Shown: positions 59,001 through 63,334, numbered from the stretch's first letter. The stretch: DNA of 64,000 nucleotides from Onchocerca volvulus (GCA_000499405.2 HG738137.1:1922001-1986000); one strand, 5' to 3'. Numbers and translations are program-made. The notes: generated from the sequence alone by a model not told the origin.

Positions 59001-61636
59001 AATTATTAAATGCAGTGAGTCTAAAATGAAATTTTTATCATTTAATTGTGATTGAAAAATTAAACATTAATAAGTAATCATTGAAGTTTTTGAATTTATA
59101 CCATAATTTCATCCGGGCCTTCTTAATTAAAGATTAATAAGTAATTATCGTAATTTTTGAATTTATATTATAATTTTATCCGACCCTTATTAATTCCTAT
59201 TATATATATTTCAAATTAGATAACAAGTTTTTAGTCCTTTCATCGTCATCGATTTCGTACTTCAATTAGACTATACTTGTTGCGCAGTTGTCCGATTTGT
59301 TTTGCTTGATTGAATTAACAATTCACAGCGGTTTGCCTATTCAGGCCTTCTCGTAACCGATGACTTCCAACCTCAATAATAATCTAACAATTCCATCCGC
59401 TTCAATGGCCAAATGAAAGGATTCATGGGTTGATTCTCATGAATTCAGAAAATTCGATATTTGACGAATTTCCCATTCATTACTATTATTTATAACTTCT
59501 GCCAACAAATATTTCATTGAAAATCTTTACAAAATTGAATATTCCAAACAAATATTTCCATTATTCATTCCATCGTTTACTGCATCAATTTAATTTTTAT
59601 TTCATTCTTCAAAAGGTTGCAAGCATTTTACTAGCTTTTGGAAATGACTTTTAATTGAATTTAAATTGGTATTTTTTTGATCCAAATATAACCATACTTT
59701 TAAAATGTTGAAATTAATTATTACCTTGTCATTCATTTAGTGTTAGGCAAGAAATTCCATTTGAAACTATAAAAATAAGTAATACAAAATTTCTGGAAAT
59801 AGAAATGCATTTCAAATTTTCCTAAAATCAATCAAGCGCAATTCTATTGTAATGTTTGTGGAAGAAATCTAAATGGATTTTCAAATTGGCCGATCTAGAT
59901 ATATATTGACGAGAATAAGTAATAAATTTTCATAATACAATTGTCATTGCTGATGAACAGCGATGAGATAATAATTCAGTACAGATTTCGAGGAAATAAT
60001 GAAAATTTGAAAATAGAAAGATCAACATTACGATCAGACTGAATAGAACTTTGTCAAAAGAAATGAAAATGATGAATGTAGAAGAAAATCAGGACGAATA
60101 AAACATACAAATATACTTTAATTTGAAATATTCGATCAAATTTCATCTTAATTTCAAAATTAGTTTACTTATATATATTCAATTTTGAACTTAATTTTGT
60201 AAAATCTAATAGTTTATAAAAATTTTAACTCGAATTTTAGCAGAATTTTAATTCATAAGACCAGGACTTCAATAAATTCAAGAATTTTTTGCTTAATACC
60301 TCGTTTATCATTTCAATTCATTAATTATGCGTATCTATAGATATTCATAAATACCTAAAATATTTGTGAAAATCTTTTCTACAACAATGCGCATTGTTAT
60401 GCAACCCAAAAATATCTTCATTTTGATGAGTGTTAATTAGATTAAATTATGATAATTTTCCCATAAATGGTAATTTGCGCAGTAAATTATTAACCCTTTG
60501 ACCTTATCTATTAGATGACCATCAGGTAAAATGGTATATCAGTAGTAATGGAGAAAAAGTGAAGTGCCCAATATATTATACGCATAATTAACGCTTTCCT
60601 TTCCCGACAAGAATAAAAAAGAGAAGGATGATAGGTTTTGAAAGAGATACCGACAATTCATTCGAGTTATCGATCAAGAGATTTGACAGCAAAAAGTAGA
60701 ATCGATAACCGAAACAAACATCCATCATATATTTATTTTCTCATACCTGCTAGAAAATTACACCTTGACATGAAGAGACAACGAAACGTCACAGAAAAAG
60801 ATAAATGAAAATGAGTAAAGATGATGAATCTTGAAATTGCTGAATCTCCGAATGTTATCTTCATTTTTTCTGCATAATTCAATGCACTATTACAGTATCA
60901 TAAATGTTAGTTAAAATCTAAAATAAGAAGGAATTACTGGGATAAATCACGATTTAAGTTTACTAACATAATGTCGTACTTTTATCTCATTGTTGTATTT
61001 CTCATTAATAAATTGGAATTATTTTTATGAAATATGCAATAGCATTTTAATTTTTCAATCAATATTCAATATGAAATTCAAAAATTCGTCCCTTCCATTT
61101 TCTCCACTAAATGATTTTTTGAATTGCTAAATACTCAGATACACTTTTCAAAAAAAAAAAAAAAAAAATGAAATGGACATTGTAATGGATGAGTTCTCTG
61201 ATATACTAAAAATAAAATGCAAACTAATTCATCTCAAGTGGCTTTATGAGATTGGATTTTTGAGCTCAATAACTATCTTTTAATTATTATTTAGTATTAT
61301 GATAAACTATACTGATAAGACAATATGTATTTGTTATTTTTGATCTATTTTTCGGATCAGCAAGAAACAAATGCAATTTCAAAGTTATCAGTGCAGCAAC
61401 TTAATCCGTTATCATTATTTGATCTATTATCATATTCTCAATTAAATCATGGCATTACAGTATTGTGAAGAATATTAAGCATTGAGGCTTTTTCGATGAT
61501 TTTTTTTTTCCTGAAAATTCAGTTTCAAACGTCTTCAAAATTTTACCTTATTTTGATGACATTCGACATCCAGAAGTAAACAAATGATTTGCAGGAGAAG
61601 TAGGAACCAGAAATTCATCATTTTTGGCATTGACAT
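1..61636 (-). CDS. hmr-1: Long classical (neural-type) cadherin, HMR-1B / N-cadherin-like, 42 exons, C-terminus off window
   Basis: A calcium-dependent cell-cell adhesion receptor of the cell surface, expected to bind partner cadherins outside and beta-catenin inside (family knowledge). Exons, 5' to 3': 61636-61547, 58404-58262, 58080-57970, 57757-57553, 57370-57153, 55226-55079, 54832-54662, 54339-54180, 45397-45273, 44469-44403, 43784-43651, 43384-43278, 43102-42894, 41183-41037, 40898-40696, 40448-40308, 40204-40129, 39961-39812, 39657-39545, 39363-39187, 39080-38947, 38085-37908, 37693-37526, 36945-36878, 36192-36039, 35760-35621, 35502-35249, 34882-34739, 34570-34461, 34164-33970, 33744-33544, 33186-33102, 32620-32466, 32354-32270, 32000-31850, 31617-31512, 6949-6720, 2919-2786, 2497-2338, 2035-1956, 1626-1469, 144-1. 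Sum 6129 nt, 2043 codons, no stop and every phase matches. EC linkers end near residues 120, 232, 325, 434, 542, 657, 761, 880, 994, 1108, 1225, 1349, 1450, 1560, 1674, 1785, 1885 and 1999, which is 18 ECs. The symbol rests on architecture and the nested short form; a CadN-type arthropod gene is the main alternative. Confidence 0.88.
145..1468 (-). other. Intron 41 (1.3 kb)
   Basis: AT-rich. A short motif ATTA...TGAACTATCTTGATTCCGAAATGGTAT-like (first bases only conserved) recurs near 885, 930 and 965 at about 40-bp spacing, an imperfect tandem repeat. Exons 41 and 42 join as GDE-NDNPM, so no exon is missing. Confidence 0.75.
1469..1626 (-). CDS. hmr-1: Exon 41, end of EC18
   Basis: [20 protein letters not shown] then [19 protein letters not shown] and IIIGDE. 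The LDRE strand and I-x-I-L-K-D-S-G are strong. It joins exon 42 as GDE-NDNPM. Acceptor TTTCAG, donor GTAGAT. Phase in 1, out 0. Confidence 0.93.
1627..1955 (-). other. Intron 40 (329 bp)
   Basis: AT-rich; nothing but splice sites recognised. Confidence 0.85.
1956..2035 (-). CDS. hmr-1: Exon 40, EC18 strand
   Basis: [20 protein letters not shown] then NVVYKK; the NGPPF strand is usual in the last EC of classical invertebrate cadherins (family memory). Acceptor TTGCAG, donor GTAAGT. Phase in 2, out 1. Confidence 0.9.
2036..2337 (-). other. Intron 39 (302 bp)
   Basis: AT-rich; nothing but splice sites recognised. Confidence 0.85.
2338..2497 (-). CDS. hmr-1: Exon 39, EC17-EC18 linker
   Basis: [19 protein letters not shown] is canonical. 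EC18 follows with [20 protein letters not shown] and ends IRAYDPDT. Acceptor TTTTAG, donor GTATGC. Phase in 1, out 2. Confidence 0.93.
2786..2919 (-). CDS. hmr-1: Exon 38, first shared exon (EC17 second half)
   Basis: [35 protein letters not shown] and LIVEAVDP. It accepts phase 2 from either exon 37 (codon GT-A, Val) or the short-form exon (AC-A, Thr). Acceptor TTTTAG, donor GTTTGT. Out phase 1. Confidence 0.93.
3247..3289. other. Stem-loop with internal palindrome
   Basis: GGCTCACTT (3247-3255) pairs with AAGTGAGCC (3281-3289). TTAGGCGCCTAA (3271-3282) is a 12-bp perfect palindrome and overlaps the stem by two bases. Confidence 0.6.
5844..5866. repeat. CA dinucleotide microsatellite
   Basis: About eleven AC units inside intron 37. 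Confidence 0.95.
6269..6621 (-). CDS. hmr-1: Alternative first exon of the short form (signal peptide and replacement EC17 half)
   Basis: 117 codons plus 2 nt, start at ATG 6621. Basic N-region ([13 protein letters not shown]), hydrophobic core ([12 protein letters not shown]), a Ser run encoded by a TCA/ATG-type microsatellite, then likely cleavage near VEG-QEL. A polar spacer rich in K/S/D follows. The last part, [20 protein letters not shown] then [13 protein letters not shown], is the N-terminal half of an EC. Donor GTAAGT, phase 2. Potential N-glycosylation sites NQS, NLT and NLT. The start is the first in-frame ATG after two possible acceptors at 6652 and 6631. Confidence 0.85.
6600..6650 (-). 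other. Overlapping out-of-frame upstream ORF before the short-form start
   Basis: An ATG at 6650-6648 opens a 16-residue frame ([16 protein letters not shown]) that runs past and overlaps the short-form start at 6621 before stopping at TGA. It would lie in the 5' leader if the acceptor at 6652 is used, but not if the one at 6631 is used. Confidence 0.6.
6631..6656 (-). promoter_or_regulatory. Two candidate 3' splice (trans-splice) acceptors for the short form
   Basis: On the minus strand TTTTCAG ends at 6652 and TCACAG ends at 6631. They lie 30 and 9 nt upstream of the short-form ATG at 6621. TTTTCAG is the usual nematode cis- and trans-splice acceptor. No donor for an upstream private exon is obvious, so spliced-leader addition is plausible (inference). 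Confidence 0.5.
6720..6949 (-). CDS. hmr-1: Exon 37, last exon private to the long form (EC16 end, EC17 first half)
   Basis: [20 protein letters not shown], the linker [14 protein letters not shown], then [20 protein letters not shown] and ADANDTA. The donor is GTGAGT at 6719-6714. A competing GT two bases upstream would end the exon in phase 0 and not fit exon 38. Acceptor TTATAG. Phase in 0, out 2. Confidence 0.93.
10800..11045. repeat. Foldback element with a perfect 23-bp inverted repeat
   Basis: 10800-10822 (ACTTGAAACTTTAAATTACA plus ACA) is the exact reverse complement of 10964-10986. Two more inverted pairs interleave: GAGTACCATAAAA (10897) with TTTTATGGTACTC (about 11033), and GCTTTCAT (10921) with ATGAAAGC (10993). 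Confidence 0.85.
12480..12660. promoter_or_regulatory. GC-richer patch, candidate regulatory region in intron 36
   Basis: Unlike its surroundings it holds a CAGCTG E-box (12512-12517), a CTCTCTCTCT tract, and GACAGACAGATAGAC. Base composition is the main evidence. It lies 5.9 kb upstream of the short-form start. Confidence 0.25.
12775..12990. repeat. Degenerate ~37-bp tandem repeat
   Basis: AGAACGTG(A/G)AA-like cores at about 12786, 12823, 12859, 12897 and 12935, each followed by ATCTGAAT or CTGAATATT. Confidence 0.7.
13024..13110. repeat. 45-bp tandem duplication
   Basis: GTAAGATATGGATTCTGAAG starts at 13025 and 13070, each followed by TACAACTT. Confidence 0.85.
15735..15965. repeat. 113-bp tandem duplication
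   Basis: GATTCTCACTCAACG occurs at 15800 and 15913, each preceded by AATTGCAAAACTT(T)ATAAT and followed by a GAGAATTG(C/T)AG segment. Confidence 0.8.
18432..18825. repeat. 36-bp minisatellite with a 67-bp variant unit
   Basis: AAGCAAAATCATTATCATCA with TTATCAGCAAAATTCT is the unit. AAG starts fall at 18436, 18472, 18539, 18575, 18611, 18647, 18714, about 18754 and 18789. Spacing is 36 bp except two 67-bp steps (36+31), which give the array an internal higher-order pattern. Confidence 0.9.
20155..20790. repeat. Degenerate ~200-260-bp tandem array
   Basis: Three units, each with an AAAAATGATATC-like block, GATTGAGGTAAT(C/T)AG, a CTCATTCTCGAGATTGCTCG-like block and CTTT...ATATCAGTAAAGGTG. Starts lie near 20170, 20360 and 20620. 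Confidence 0.7.
21022..21205. repeat. 73-bp tandem repeat carrying CACGTG
   Basis: Two near-identical units (GAAAAGTTTAATTAGTTCAT at 21051 and its copy at 21124) and partial units on both sides. Each unit ends ATTACACGTG, giving CACGTG palindromes at 21118-21123 and 21191-21196. Confidence 0.9.
22491..22969. repeat. Foldback element: inverted ~50-60-bp arms
   Basis: Left arm 22491-22540 (AAAGATTATTTTTGCATAAA, then ATCCAGAAAATCCATCC, then TTTATTATGCAAC) is the diverged reverse complement of the right arm 22910-22969. A direct repeat of the left flank (ATTCCATTCAATTTCTTAA) recurs as ATTCCATTTCATCTCTTAA at about 22829. It may be a decayed MITE-like element. Confidence 0.75.
25091..25108. repeat. 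GT dinucleotide microsatellite
   Basis: About nine GT units. Confidence 0.9.
28418..28475. repeat. 14-bp tandem repeat ATTCTCAATTAAGG
   Basis: Four slightly diverged copies in a row: CTCAATTAAGGATT, CTCAATTAAGAATT, CTCAATTATGGATT, CTCAATTAAGGCCC. Confidence 0.8.
28661..28696. repeat. Stem-loop CCCATCTT...AAGATGGG
   Basis: An inverted repeat (CCCCATCTTATTATC then TTTGTAAAGATGGG). The same CCATCTTT...TAAAGATGG design occurs near 20505-20532, which suggests a dispersed element. Confidence 0.6.
31285..31470. repeat. Dispersed ~185-bp repeat, copy 1 (intron 36)
   Basis: Lies directly beyond the exon-36 donor. Matches 37325-37505, which lies directly beyond the exon-23 donor, in the same orientation. 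Confidence 0.8.
31512..31617 (-). CDS. hmr-1: Exon 36, EC16 strand before the 24.6-kb intron
   Basis: [20 protein letters not shown] then [13 protein letters not shown]. It joins exon 37 as GVLRVKK-LLDYEDP, an unbroken EC 'GxLxVxxxLDYE' motif, which shows that no exon is missing between them. Acceptor TTTCAG, donor GTTCTT. Phase in 2, out 0. Confidence 0.92.
31850..32000 (-). CDS. hmr-1: Exon 35, EC15-EC16 linker
   Basis: [15 protein letters not shown] is a near-canonical linker. EC16 begins [20 protein letters not shown] and ends LDKDTEA. Acceptor TTTCAG, donor GTAAGC. Phase in 1, out 2. Confidence 0.93.
32270..32354 (-). CDS. hmr-1: Exon 34, end of EC15
   Basis: [20 protein letters not shown] and DKGTPPLE: the LDRE...FxIxVxAxDxGxPPL strand. 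Acceptor TTTAG, donor GTAAAT. Phase in 0, out 1. Confidence 0.93.
32466..32620 (-). CDS. hmr-1: Exon 33, body of EC15
   Basis: [20 protein letters not shown], then [13 protein letters not shown] and [16 protein letters not shown]-x-D loop, NxxLxYSI strand and GxIYxM turn. Acceptor TTGCAG, donor GTACTT. Phase in 1, out 0. Confidence 0.93.
32621..33101 (-). other. Intron 32 (481 bp)
   Basis: Ordinary AT-rich intron; nothing else recognised. Confidence 0.8.
33102..33186 (-). CDS. hmr-1: Exon 32, EC14-EC15 linker
   Basis: [13 protein letters not shown] is canonical, followed by [11 protein letters not shown], the EC15 start. The acceptor is TTTTTGAG, like that of exon 21. Donor GTATTT. Phase in 0, out 1. 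Confidence 0.9.
33187..33543 (-). other. Intron 31 (357 bp)
   Basis: Ordinary AT-rich intron; nothing else recognised. Confidence 0.8.
33544..33744 (-). CDS. hmr-1: Exon 31, body of EC14
   Basis: [35 protein letters not shown] and [15 protein letters not shown] are in order the YxL, TGEIxxxxPLDRD and FxVxAxDxxG strands. Acceptor TTTTAG, donor GTAAAT. Phase 0 on both sides. Confidence 0.94.
33970..34164 (-). CDS. hmr-1: Exon 30, EC13-EC14 linker
   Basis: [14 protein letters not shown], then [13 protein letters not shown], a canonical linker. EC14 opens [13 protein letters not shown] and ends VRAIDADK with its calcium loop. Acceptor TTTCAG, donor GTTTAT. Phase 0 on both sides. Confidence 0.94.
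34461..34570 (-). CDS. hmr-1: Exon 29, body of EC13
   Basis: [20 protein letters not shown] then [14 protein letters not shown]: strand, turn, SGxLxVxxxLDYE pattern. Acceptor TTATAG, donor GTTAAA. Phase in 1, out 0. Confidence 0.9.
34739..34882 (-). CDS. hmr-1: Exon 28, EC12-EC13 linker
   Basis: [17 protein letters not shown] is a canonical linker. EC13 starts [20 protein letters not shown] and ends DLDR, a full calcium loop. Acceptor TTTCAG, donor GTAAAT. Phase in 1, out 1. Confidence 0.94.
34883..35248 (-). other. Intron 27 (366 bp)
   Basis: Ordinary AT-rich intron with TTTCAG acceptor; nothing else recognised. Confidence 0.8.
35249..35502 (-). CDS. hmr-1: Exon 27, body of EC12
   Basis: [20 protein letters not shown] gives the A-E-D-A-D loop. 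[19 protein letters not shown] and [17 protein letters not shown] follow. It is the longest exon seen here (254 nt). Acceptor AATAG, donor GTGATC. Phase in 2, out 1. Confidence 0.93.
35621..35760 (-). CDS. hmr-1: Exon 26, EC11-EC12 linker
   Basis: [15 protein letters not shown] is the linker (KNDVVP for NDNAP). EC12 begins [16 protein letters not shown]. Acceptor TTGCAG, donor GTAATT. Phase in 0, out 2. Confidence 0.9.
36039..36192 (-). CDS. hmr-1: Exon 25, body of EC11
   Basis: [20 protein letters not shown] and [17 protein letters not shown]: the LDYE-x-x-x-x-Y-x-L-x-I-x-A strand is clear. Acceptor TTACAG, donor GTTGGG. Phase in 2, out 0. Confidence 0.91.
36193..36877 (-). other. Intron 24 (685 bp) with a tandem duplication
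   Basis: CGAACGTCCAGACAGATAAA occurs at 36648 and 36770, so about 122 bp is duplicated in tandem. Otherwise AT-rich. Confidence 0.8.
36640..36870. repeat. 122-bp tandem duplication in intron 24
   Basis: Two copies, each with CGAACGTCCAGACAGATAAA then GAATGAT(C/T)TCAAAACCAA. A related TTAAAACAACTAATCAAA(A/G)G piece recurs near 36833 and 37134. Confidence 0.8.
36878..36945 (-). CDS. hmr-1: Exon 24, EC11 strand
   Basis: [20 protein letters not shown] then SY: a 68-nt exon whose CLAIPGDG segment stands where A-x-D-x-D normally lies. Acceptor TTTCAG, donor GTTAGT. Phase in 0, out 2. Confidence 0.84.
36946..37525 (-). other. Intron 23 (580 bp) with a dispersed repeat copy
   Basis: The part next to the exon-23 donor (37325-37505) is a diverged copy of a segment at 31285-31470 in intron 36. 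Confidence 0.75.
37325..37505. repeat. Dispersed ~185-bp repeat, copy 2 (intron 23)
   Basis: Shares GATGAAAAGTTATTTTCCGG-like, TTCTGCTAATAT, AAAAAATTAATAAAA and AATTGAAAAGTTT blocks, in the same order and orientation, with 31285-31470. Confidence 0.8.
37526..37693 (-). CDS. hmr-1: Exon 23, EC10-EC11 linker
   Basis: [14 protein letters not shown] is an EC strand. The linker [13 protein letters not shown] has lost the NDN acids and ends in Trp. EC11 opens [12 protein letters not shown]. Acceptor TTTCAG, donor GTAAGT. Phase 0 on both sides. Confidence 0.89.
37908..38085 (-). CDS. hmr-1: Exon 22, body of EC10
   Basis: [20 protein letters not shown] carries the A-D-D-A-D loop. [12 protein letters not shown], then [19 protein letters not shown] complete the central strands. 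Acceptor TTTCAG, donor GTTAGT. Phase in 2, out 0. Confidence 0.93.
38086..38946 (-). other. Intron 21 (861 bp)
   Basis: Mostly T-rich on the plus strand, with a short GC-rich island at 38715-38765 and a hairpin around GTGTCA...TGACAC near 38813-38831. No coding exon fits. Confidence 0.75.
38947..39080 (-). CDS. hmr-1: Exon 21, EC9-EC10 linker
   Basis: [20 protein letters not shown] leads into DVNDNAPQF, a canonical linker. EC10 starts [12 protein letters not shown]. The acceptor is TTTTGAG rather than TTTCAG. Phase in 0, out 2. Confidence 0.92.
39187..39363 (-). CDS. hmr-1: Exon 20, body of EC9
   Basis: [20 protein letters not shown] carries the A-T-D-x-D calcium loop and NGxIxYSL strand. 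[11 protein letters not shown] and [16 protein letters not shown] follow. Acceptor TTTAG, donor GTGAGC. Phase 0 on both sides. Confidence 0.94.
39545..39657 (-). CDS. hmr-1: Exon 19, EC8-EC9 linker
   Basis: [20 protein letters not shown] carries the linker DVNNNKPEF (NNN for NDN). EC9 begins [18 protein letters not shown] Cys shortly after the linker could pair with the Cys-Cys of exon 18 (inference). Acceptor TTATAG, donor GTTGCT. Phase in 1, out 0. Confidence 0.88.
39812..39961 (-). CDS. hmr-1: Exon 18, end of EC8
   Basis: [20 protein letters not shown], then [19 protein letters not shown], a typical Y-x-L-x-V-x-A-x-D-x-G strand with an unusual Cys-Cys pair. Acceptor TTGTAG, donor GTAAAA. 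Phase in 1, out 1. Confidence 0.9.
40129..40204 (-). CDS. hmr-1: Exon 17, EC8 strand
   Basis: [19 protein letters not shown] then EIDRDT, an EC Y-x-F...F-x-I-D strand pair. Acceptor TTTTAAG is weak; donor GTAAGC. Phase in 0, out 1 agrees with both neighbours. Confidence 0.84.
40308..40448 (-). CDS. hmr-1: Exon 16, EC7-EC8 linker
   Basis: [15 protein letters not shown] is a linker with one substitution (NDE for NDN). EC8 starts [20 protein letters not shown] and ends DPDRDQ. Acceptor TTCAG, donor GTAATT. Phase 0 on both sides. Confidence 0.9.
40696..40898 (-). CDS. hmr-1: Exon 15, body of EC7
   Basis: Contains [19 protein letters not shown], then [16 protein letters not shown], and ends [20 protein letters not shown]. 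All EC signature strands are present. Acceptor TTTCAG, donor GTAAGT. Phase in 1, out 0. Confidence 0.94.
41037..41183 (-). CDS. hmr-1: Exon 14, canonical EC6-EC7 linker
   Basis: [17 protein letters not shown] is a full calcium-binding linker, the first canonical one from the N-terminus. EC7 opens [17 protein letters not shown]. Acceptor TTTCAG, donor GTAAAC. Phase in 1, out 1. Confidence 0.94.
41184..42893 (-). other. Intron 13 (1.7 kb)
   Basis: Exons 13 and 14 join in phase 1 (HHQLT-V-IASEDG). It contains a run of about 28 A on the plus strand near 42003-42030. A 134-codon plus-strand frame here is AT-rich, with low-complexity F/K/I content, and is not called. Confidence 0.8.
42894..43102 (-). 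CDS. hmr-1: Exon 13, body of EC6
   Basis: Contains [20 protein letters not shown] followed by [13 protein letters not shown], a good F-x-I-D-x-x-x-G-x-x-x-L-x-x-x-LDYD strand pair. An unusual basic insert ([10 protein letters not shown]) precedes it. Acceptor TTCAG, donor GTTTGC. Phase in 2, out 1. Confidence 0.86.
43278..43384 (-). CDS. hmr-1: Exon 12, EC5-EC6 linker
   Basis: [15 protein letters not shown] is the linker with AGDRAP in place of DxNDNAP. EC6 opens with [13 protein letters not shown], an ExxxIG start. Acceptor TTTCAG, donor GTATTA. Phase in 0, out 2. Confidence 0.88.
43651..43784 (-). CDS. hmr-1: Exon 11, body of EC5
   Basis: Begins [17 protein letters not shown], the F-x-V-D-P-x-S-G motif, and ends [19 protein letters not shown]. 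Acceptor TTGCAG, donor GTATGA. Phase in 1, out 0. Confidence 0.9.
43785..44402 (-). other. Intron 10 (618 bp)
   Basis: AT-rich intron ending TTTTGCAG; nothing else recognised. Confidence 0.8.
44403..44469 (-). CDS. hmr-1: Exon 10, EC5 strand
   Basis: Short exon: [20 protein letters not shown]. It holds the A-R-D-E-A-G-D-G-D calcium-loop type sequence and the VEYRL strand. Acceptor TTGCAG, donor GTTAGT. Phase in 0, out 1. Confidence 0.85.
44470..45272 (-). other. Intron 9 (803 bp)
   Basis: AT-rich intron; nothing recognised beyond splice sites. Confidence 0.8.
45273..45397 (-). CDS. hmr-1: Exon 9, EC4-EC5 linker
   Basis: Encodes [18 protein letters not shown], a recognisable linker (DVDEPPAF), then [17 protein letters not shown], the start of EC5. 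Acceptor TTTTTAG, donor GTGAAT. Phase in 1, out 0. Confidence 0.88.
46484..46640. repeat. 32-bp tandem repeat, about five copies
   Basis: CATGCAAGCACAAATGCAAG, or a close variant, starts at 46484, 46516, 46548, 46578 and 46610. Spacing is 32, 32, 30 and 32 bp. The last copy is degraded. Confidence 0.9.
52766..52928. promoter_or_regulatory. E-box cluster with TATA-like element inside intron 8
   Basis: CAGCTG at 52766, CACCTG at 52807 and CAGCTG at 52923, with TTATATATA at 52861-52869 in a locally GC-richer stretch. It has the look of an enhancer or an unannotated plus-strand promoter. Motifs this short also occur by chance. Confidence 0.3.
52967..53033. repeat. TAA/ATA trinucleotide microsatellite
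   Basis: A long run of AAT/ATA triplets, continuing less regularly to about 53055. Confidence 0.9.
54180..54339 (-). CDS. hmr-1: Exon 8, most of EC4
   Basis: Contains [29 protein letters not shown] and [16 protein letters not shown]. The G-x-I...LNYE pattern is typical of an EC. Ends in phase 1 at GTTGGC, with a stop soon after in the intron; joins exon 9 as ...[13 protein letters not shown] across an 8.8-kb intron. Confidence 0.82.
54340..54661 (-). other. Intron 7 (322 bp)
   Basis: Plain AT-rich intron ending ATCATCAG; nothing else recognised. Confidence 0.8.
54662..54832 (-). CDS. hmr-1: Exon 7, EC3-EC4 boundary
   Basis: Starts [20 protein letters not shown], an EC3 end with a degenerate linker. 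A basic stretch rich in K/R follows, then [18 protein letters not shown], the first strands of EC4. Acceptor is the weak TTTAAAG; nearby AGs give stops in the required phase. Phase 0 on both sides. Confidence 0.82.
55079..55226 (-). CDS. hmr-1: Exon 6, middle of EC3
   Basis: Contains [20 protein letters not shown] and [13 protein letters not shown], the latter a clear EC 'Y-x-F-x-V-x-A-x-D' strand. Acceptor TTTTAG, donor GTAAGT. Phase in 2, out 0. Confidence 0.9.
55227..57152 (-). other. Intron 5 (1.9 kb)
   Basis: AT-rich spacer with poly-A/T tracts. Exons 5 and 6 join in phase 2 without a stop, so no coding exon is needed between them. Nothing else recognised. Confidence 0.8.
57153..57370 (-). 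CDS. hmr-1: Exon 5, end of EC2 and start of EC3
   Basis: Starts [14 protein letters not shown], contains [16 protein letters not shown], a linker with only its NAPKF core kept, and ends [11 protein letters not shown] at a GTAAGT donor. Acceptor TTTCAG. Phase in 0, out 2. Confidence 0.88.
57553..57757 (-). CDS. hmr-1: Exon 4, EC1-EC2 linker and most of EC2
   Basis: Begins with [14 protein letters not shown] after TTTCAG, a degenerate EC linker (STPSF in place of NDNAPxF). It ends QKGNIYYAK, the G-x-I turn typical of an EC's middle. Phase in 2, out 0. Confidence 0.85.
57970..58080 (-). CDS. hmr-1: Exon 3, end of EC1
   Basis: Encodes [14 protein letters not shown], then [22 protein letters not shown], split here as [10 protein letters not shown] and [12 protein letters not shown]; these are the last strands of EC1. 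Acceptor TTTAAAG lacks the usual C before AG; donor GTAAGA. Phase in 2, out 2, matching its neighbours. Confidence 0.8.
58262..58404 (-). CDS. hmr-1: Exon 2, start of EC1
   Basis: Opens [14 protein letters not shown] after acceptor TTATAG and ends ...YFQIINN before GTTTGG. The pattern (hydrophobic strand, APIGW turn, FQI strand) fits the first half of an EC, without the usual acidic calcium residues. Phase in 0, out 2. Confidence 0.82.
58405..61546 (-). other. Intron 1 (3.1 kb)
   Basis: Separates the signal-peptide exon from EC1. AT-rich, no exon-like frame with fitting splice sites and no named repeat recognised. Large first introns often hold regulatory elements, but no specific site is claimed. 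Confidence 0.7.
61547..61636 (-). CDS. hmr-1: Exon 1 of the long form: start codon and signal peptide
   Basis: Thirty codons beginning [16 protein letters not shown] and ending HQNK, then donor GTAAAA. A short charged start, a hydrophobic core ([14 protein letters not shown]) and a small-residue cleavage zone (VEC-H) make a typical signal peptide. An in-frame TGA at 61676-61678 lies 39 nt upstream of the ATG, which supports this start. Met3, Met6 or Met7 could also serve. Exit phase 0 fits exon 2. Confidence 0.85.
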
Positions 61637-62309
61637 TTTGCTCCAAGTTTTCAGAATAAAATTGCACACGATTGATCAGATTCGTGATACGAAATTTATC
61701 ATAATTAATAGAAGCAATGGCAGGTATTGTTATAATAATAATTGGTAATAAAAATAGAAAATTTTTGACGAAATAATGAGCACAACGATAATTAGGAGAA
61801 GTAGAATAAATGGAAAAAAAAAAAGTAATAGCAGTGGATTTATGGCAGGATATTCATTTGTCAAGGCACCATGTTAATCCATAATCGAAGTAAAGTAATT
61901 TTACTTTCCAAAAAAAGAAGCACAGAATCCTGAAAATTGCTTTTTTTCAACTACAGCGACATTCATCATTTTTCCTTTCTAAATGAATAGCTAAGCAATA
62001 AATCATGAAAACATTCACTTTTTTTTTTAGAAGATGTCTTATTCAAACAGGCTAGAAACTATGAATTTGTTGTTAGAAAGAGGAAAATGAAGAGATATTG
62101 GTAGTCAAGTTAGTTCGAGAATAAAATAGTAGCTTTCGAGACCAAATCGAATATGCATTAGGAGAGGTCCGAAGAGAGAAGCTACTATTCAAAACAATCC
62201 AATAAGTTGAATTGCATTCTTAGCTAATGAATTTCGGCATGAACATAAATGAATGGAGCAAATTTGGAGTGAAAAATAATGAAATTCCGGAAAGAAAGGA
62301 ATAATAGGT

Positions 62310-62682
62310 AAGGAATTCTTGCACTCTCTATGATGAAACACAGTAAACGATTACAGTAAACAGAAAGAGTACCGTATATACAACGAAAAAATCAATGAGG
62401 TAAAATGTCAGAAATTTGATAGGAAATTAATTTGAAAAATATATAAGTTGTAGCTTAAATTTATAAAAAACTATAATAGTCAAAAATGATTGTTTTTATG
62501 ATTAAGGAATTTTTGTGCTTTCTATGATGGAATACAGTAAATAAGCGGAGCAGTACGGTATATAAAACAAAAAAAAAAAACAAGTATCAGAAATTTGTAA
62601 GAAATTTGTTTGAAAAATGTAAAAATTGTAGTTTAGATTTAGCAGAAAAGATATCAATCAAAAATGATCGTTCTTATGAAGC
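62310..62682. repeat. 194-bp tandem duplication upstream of exon 1
   Basis: Copy 1 starts at 62310 (AAGGAATTCTTGC) and copy 2 at 62504 (AAGGAATTTTTGTGC). Both continue with CTATGATG, a CAGTAAA segment, a GTACCGTATAT or GTACGGTATAT element and an AAAAATGAT end. Confidence 0.75.
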
Positions 62683-63085
62683 AAATGCTTTAAGTACATT
62701 TAAATCTTTCCTTCCTCCTTTGCAAAAGTTATGAAATAAAAAAACTTTTCGCAAGATTTGTGAAATATAGTGAGATATCTTCGCTATGATATGAAGATAA
62801 TGCTATTAAGGATGAGTTTGAGAAGATGAAATATTTGGAAGTAAAAAGAAAGAAAAAAAAAGAGACGATATTAGCAGCGATAAAAGTTATGGAACGAATA
62901 AATTTTAAATCGAAAGAAAAGATTTTTAAGCATAAAAATGAAAATAAAAATTTTGTGATATACGATCAGTAGTATAGTTATAAATGAATGAATAATAAAA
63001 CTTAATAATATATGAGATGCTGGGAGGAAAAGATTGAAAAGCAATTTTTAAAATACCAAATTTTAATCAATCATTATTATTGATT

Positions 63086-63170
63086 GTGATAAAGGATGAT
63101 AAAGACAGTTATCGCTAATTAGTGTTACTGATAGTGATAAAAGATGATAAAGACAGTTATCACTAAGAGA
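63086..63170. repeat. 48-bp tandem duplication
   Basis: GTGATAAAGGATGATAAAG and GTGATAAAAGATGATAAAG, each followed by ACAGTTATC, begin at 63086 and 63134. Confidence 0.7.
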
Positions 63171-63334
63171 TATTCAAGTCAACAAATTTCAAATTCATCT
63201 ATTCAAAGGACACATAGCCGTACAACATCAATTGGCTTGAAATAAATGAATGAAGTGGAATGCCTATATGATCAGAAGAGGTGAAAAGGAAGGGAGGAGC
63301 TATCATATGGGTGACAATTGTCCTGTCAAATCGG